DNA of 64,000 nt from Drosophila pseudoobscura (lineage: Eukaryota > Arthropoda > Insecta > Diptera > Drosophilidae): the NCBI RefSeq assembly GCF_009870125.1, contig NC_046681.1, positions 18,427,001 to 18,491,000 on the forward strand, read 5' to 3'. Each line of letters opens with the position of its first letter. The first letter of the stretch is position 1. Below are positions 63,960 to 64,000 of the stretch, one piece after another. The notes under the pieces are model-generated. The model was not told where the DNA came from, made no database searches, and worked only from the letters and a program-made list of their open reading frames with translations. A program made the translations under genes and the position numbers.

Positions 63960-64000
63960 GGGTTAGTACATCTCTATTTCTGTTTTGTTTTCACTGCAAC

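Larger units (their letters stand above)
57985..64000. repeat. Tandem duplication, unit 2 (continues past the window)
   Basis: A direct repeat of 50768-56823, same orientation. The last window base corresponds to 56823, just before the hook start codon, so the second hook lies outside. Confidence 0.95.

Overview
The window is animal nuclear DNA from a fruit fly (Drosophila). Every recognisable gene is a Drosophila orthologue. They carry short GT-AG introns and GC-rich third codon positions. Promoters show DRE (TATCGATA), GGTATATTT and GGTCACA-type housekeeping elements. Long CA/TG, CAG and GA tracts fill the non-coding DNA. An obscura-group fly is my guess, but the species cannot be fixed from sequence alone.

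Layout. 1-1.9 kb: intergenic, ending in the Mtpalpha promoter. 2.0-4.9 kb (+): Mtpalpha, the mitochondrial trifunctional protein alpha subunit. 5.4-6.9 kb (-): a MADF/BESS transcription factor, convergent with Mtpalpha. 7-23.2 kb: a long gene-free stretch rich in simple repeats, with one ~300 bp inverted-repeat element and one candidate 30-residue membrane micropeptide. 23.9-29.7 kb (+): junctophilin (jp), with ~1.4 kb of 3' UTR. 31.9-34 kb: degenerate repeats leading into a ~1.7 kb, nearly perfect inverted repeat that contains the 3' end of the next gene. 33.9-37.9 kb (-): two uncharacterised secreted proteins and an RR-type cuticle protein (Cpr30B-like). 39-40 kb (-): an unrecognised coiled-coil gene. 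40.1-41.5 kb: an AT-rich spacer with one orphan exon. 41.6-44.2 kb (-): Acinus. 45.2-46.5 kb (+): Ttc19. 46.7-48.1 kb (-): Catsup (ZIP7). 49.2-54.6 kb (-): mib2. 56-56.7 kb (+): a C1orf50/DUF2452 homologue. 56.9-58.0 kb (+): hook, cut off in the middle.

From 57985 to the window end, the segment from inside mib2 through the C1orf50 homologue to the hook promoter is repeated in direct orientation at near identity. The repeat unit is about 7.2 kb. Its junction fuses the middle of hook to the antisense of a mib2 exon. It is either a very recent tandem duplication or an unmerged contig overlap in the assembly.

The genes form no single pathway. The left block (Mtpalpha, MADF gene, jp, Cpr30B) and the right block (Acn, Ttc19, Catsup, mib2, hook) are, from memory, at cytological 30 and 37B on melanogaster 2L. 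Their adjacency here therefore suggests an inversion breakpoint near 40-41.5 kb. The most interesting signals are the long hairpin that captures a neighbour's coding end (a candidate hpRNA/endo-siRNA locus), the tandem duplication with its chimeric hook, a repeat that seems to carry housekeeping promoter motifs, and the micropeptide upstream of jp.
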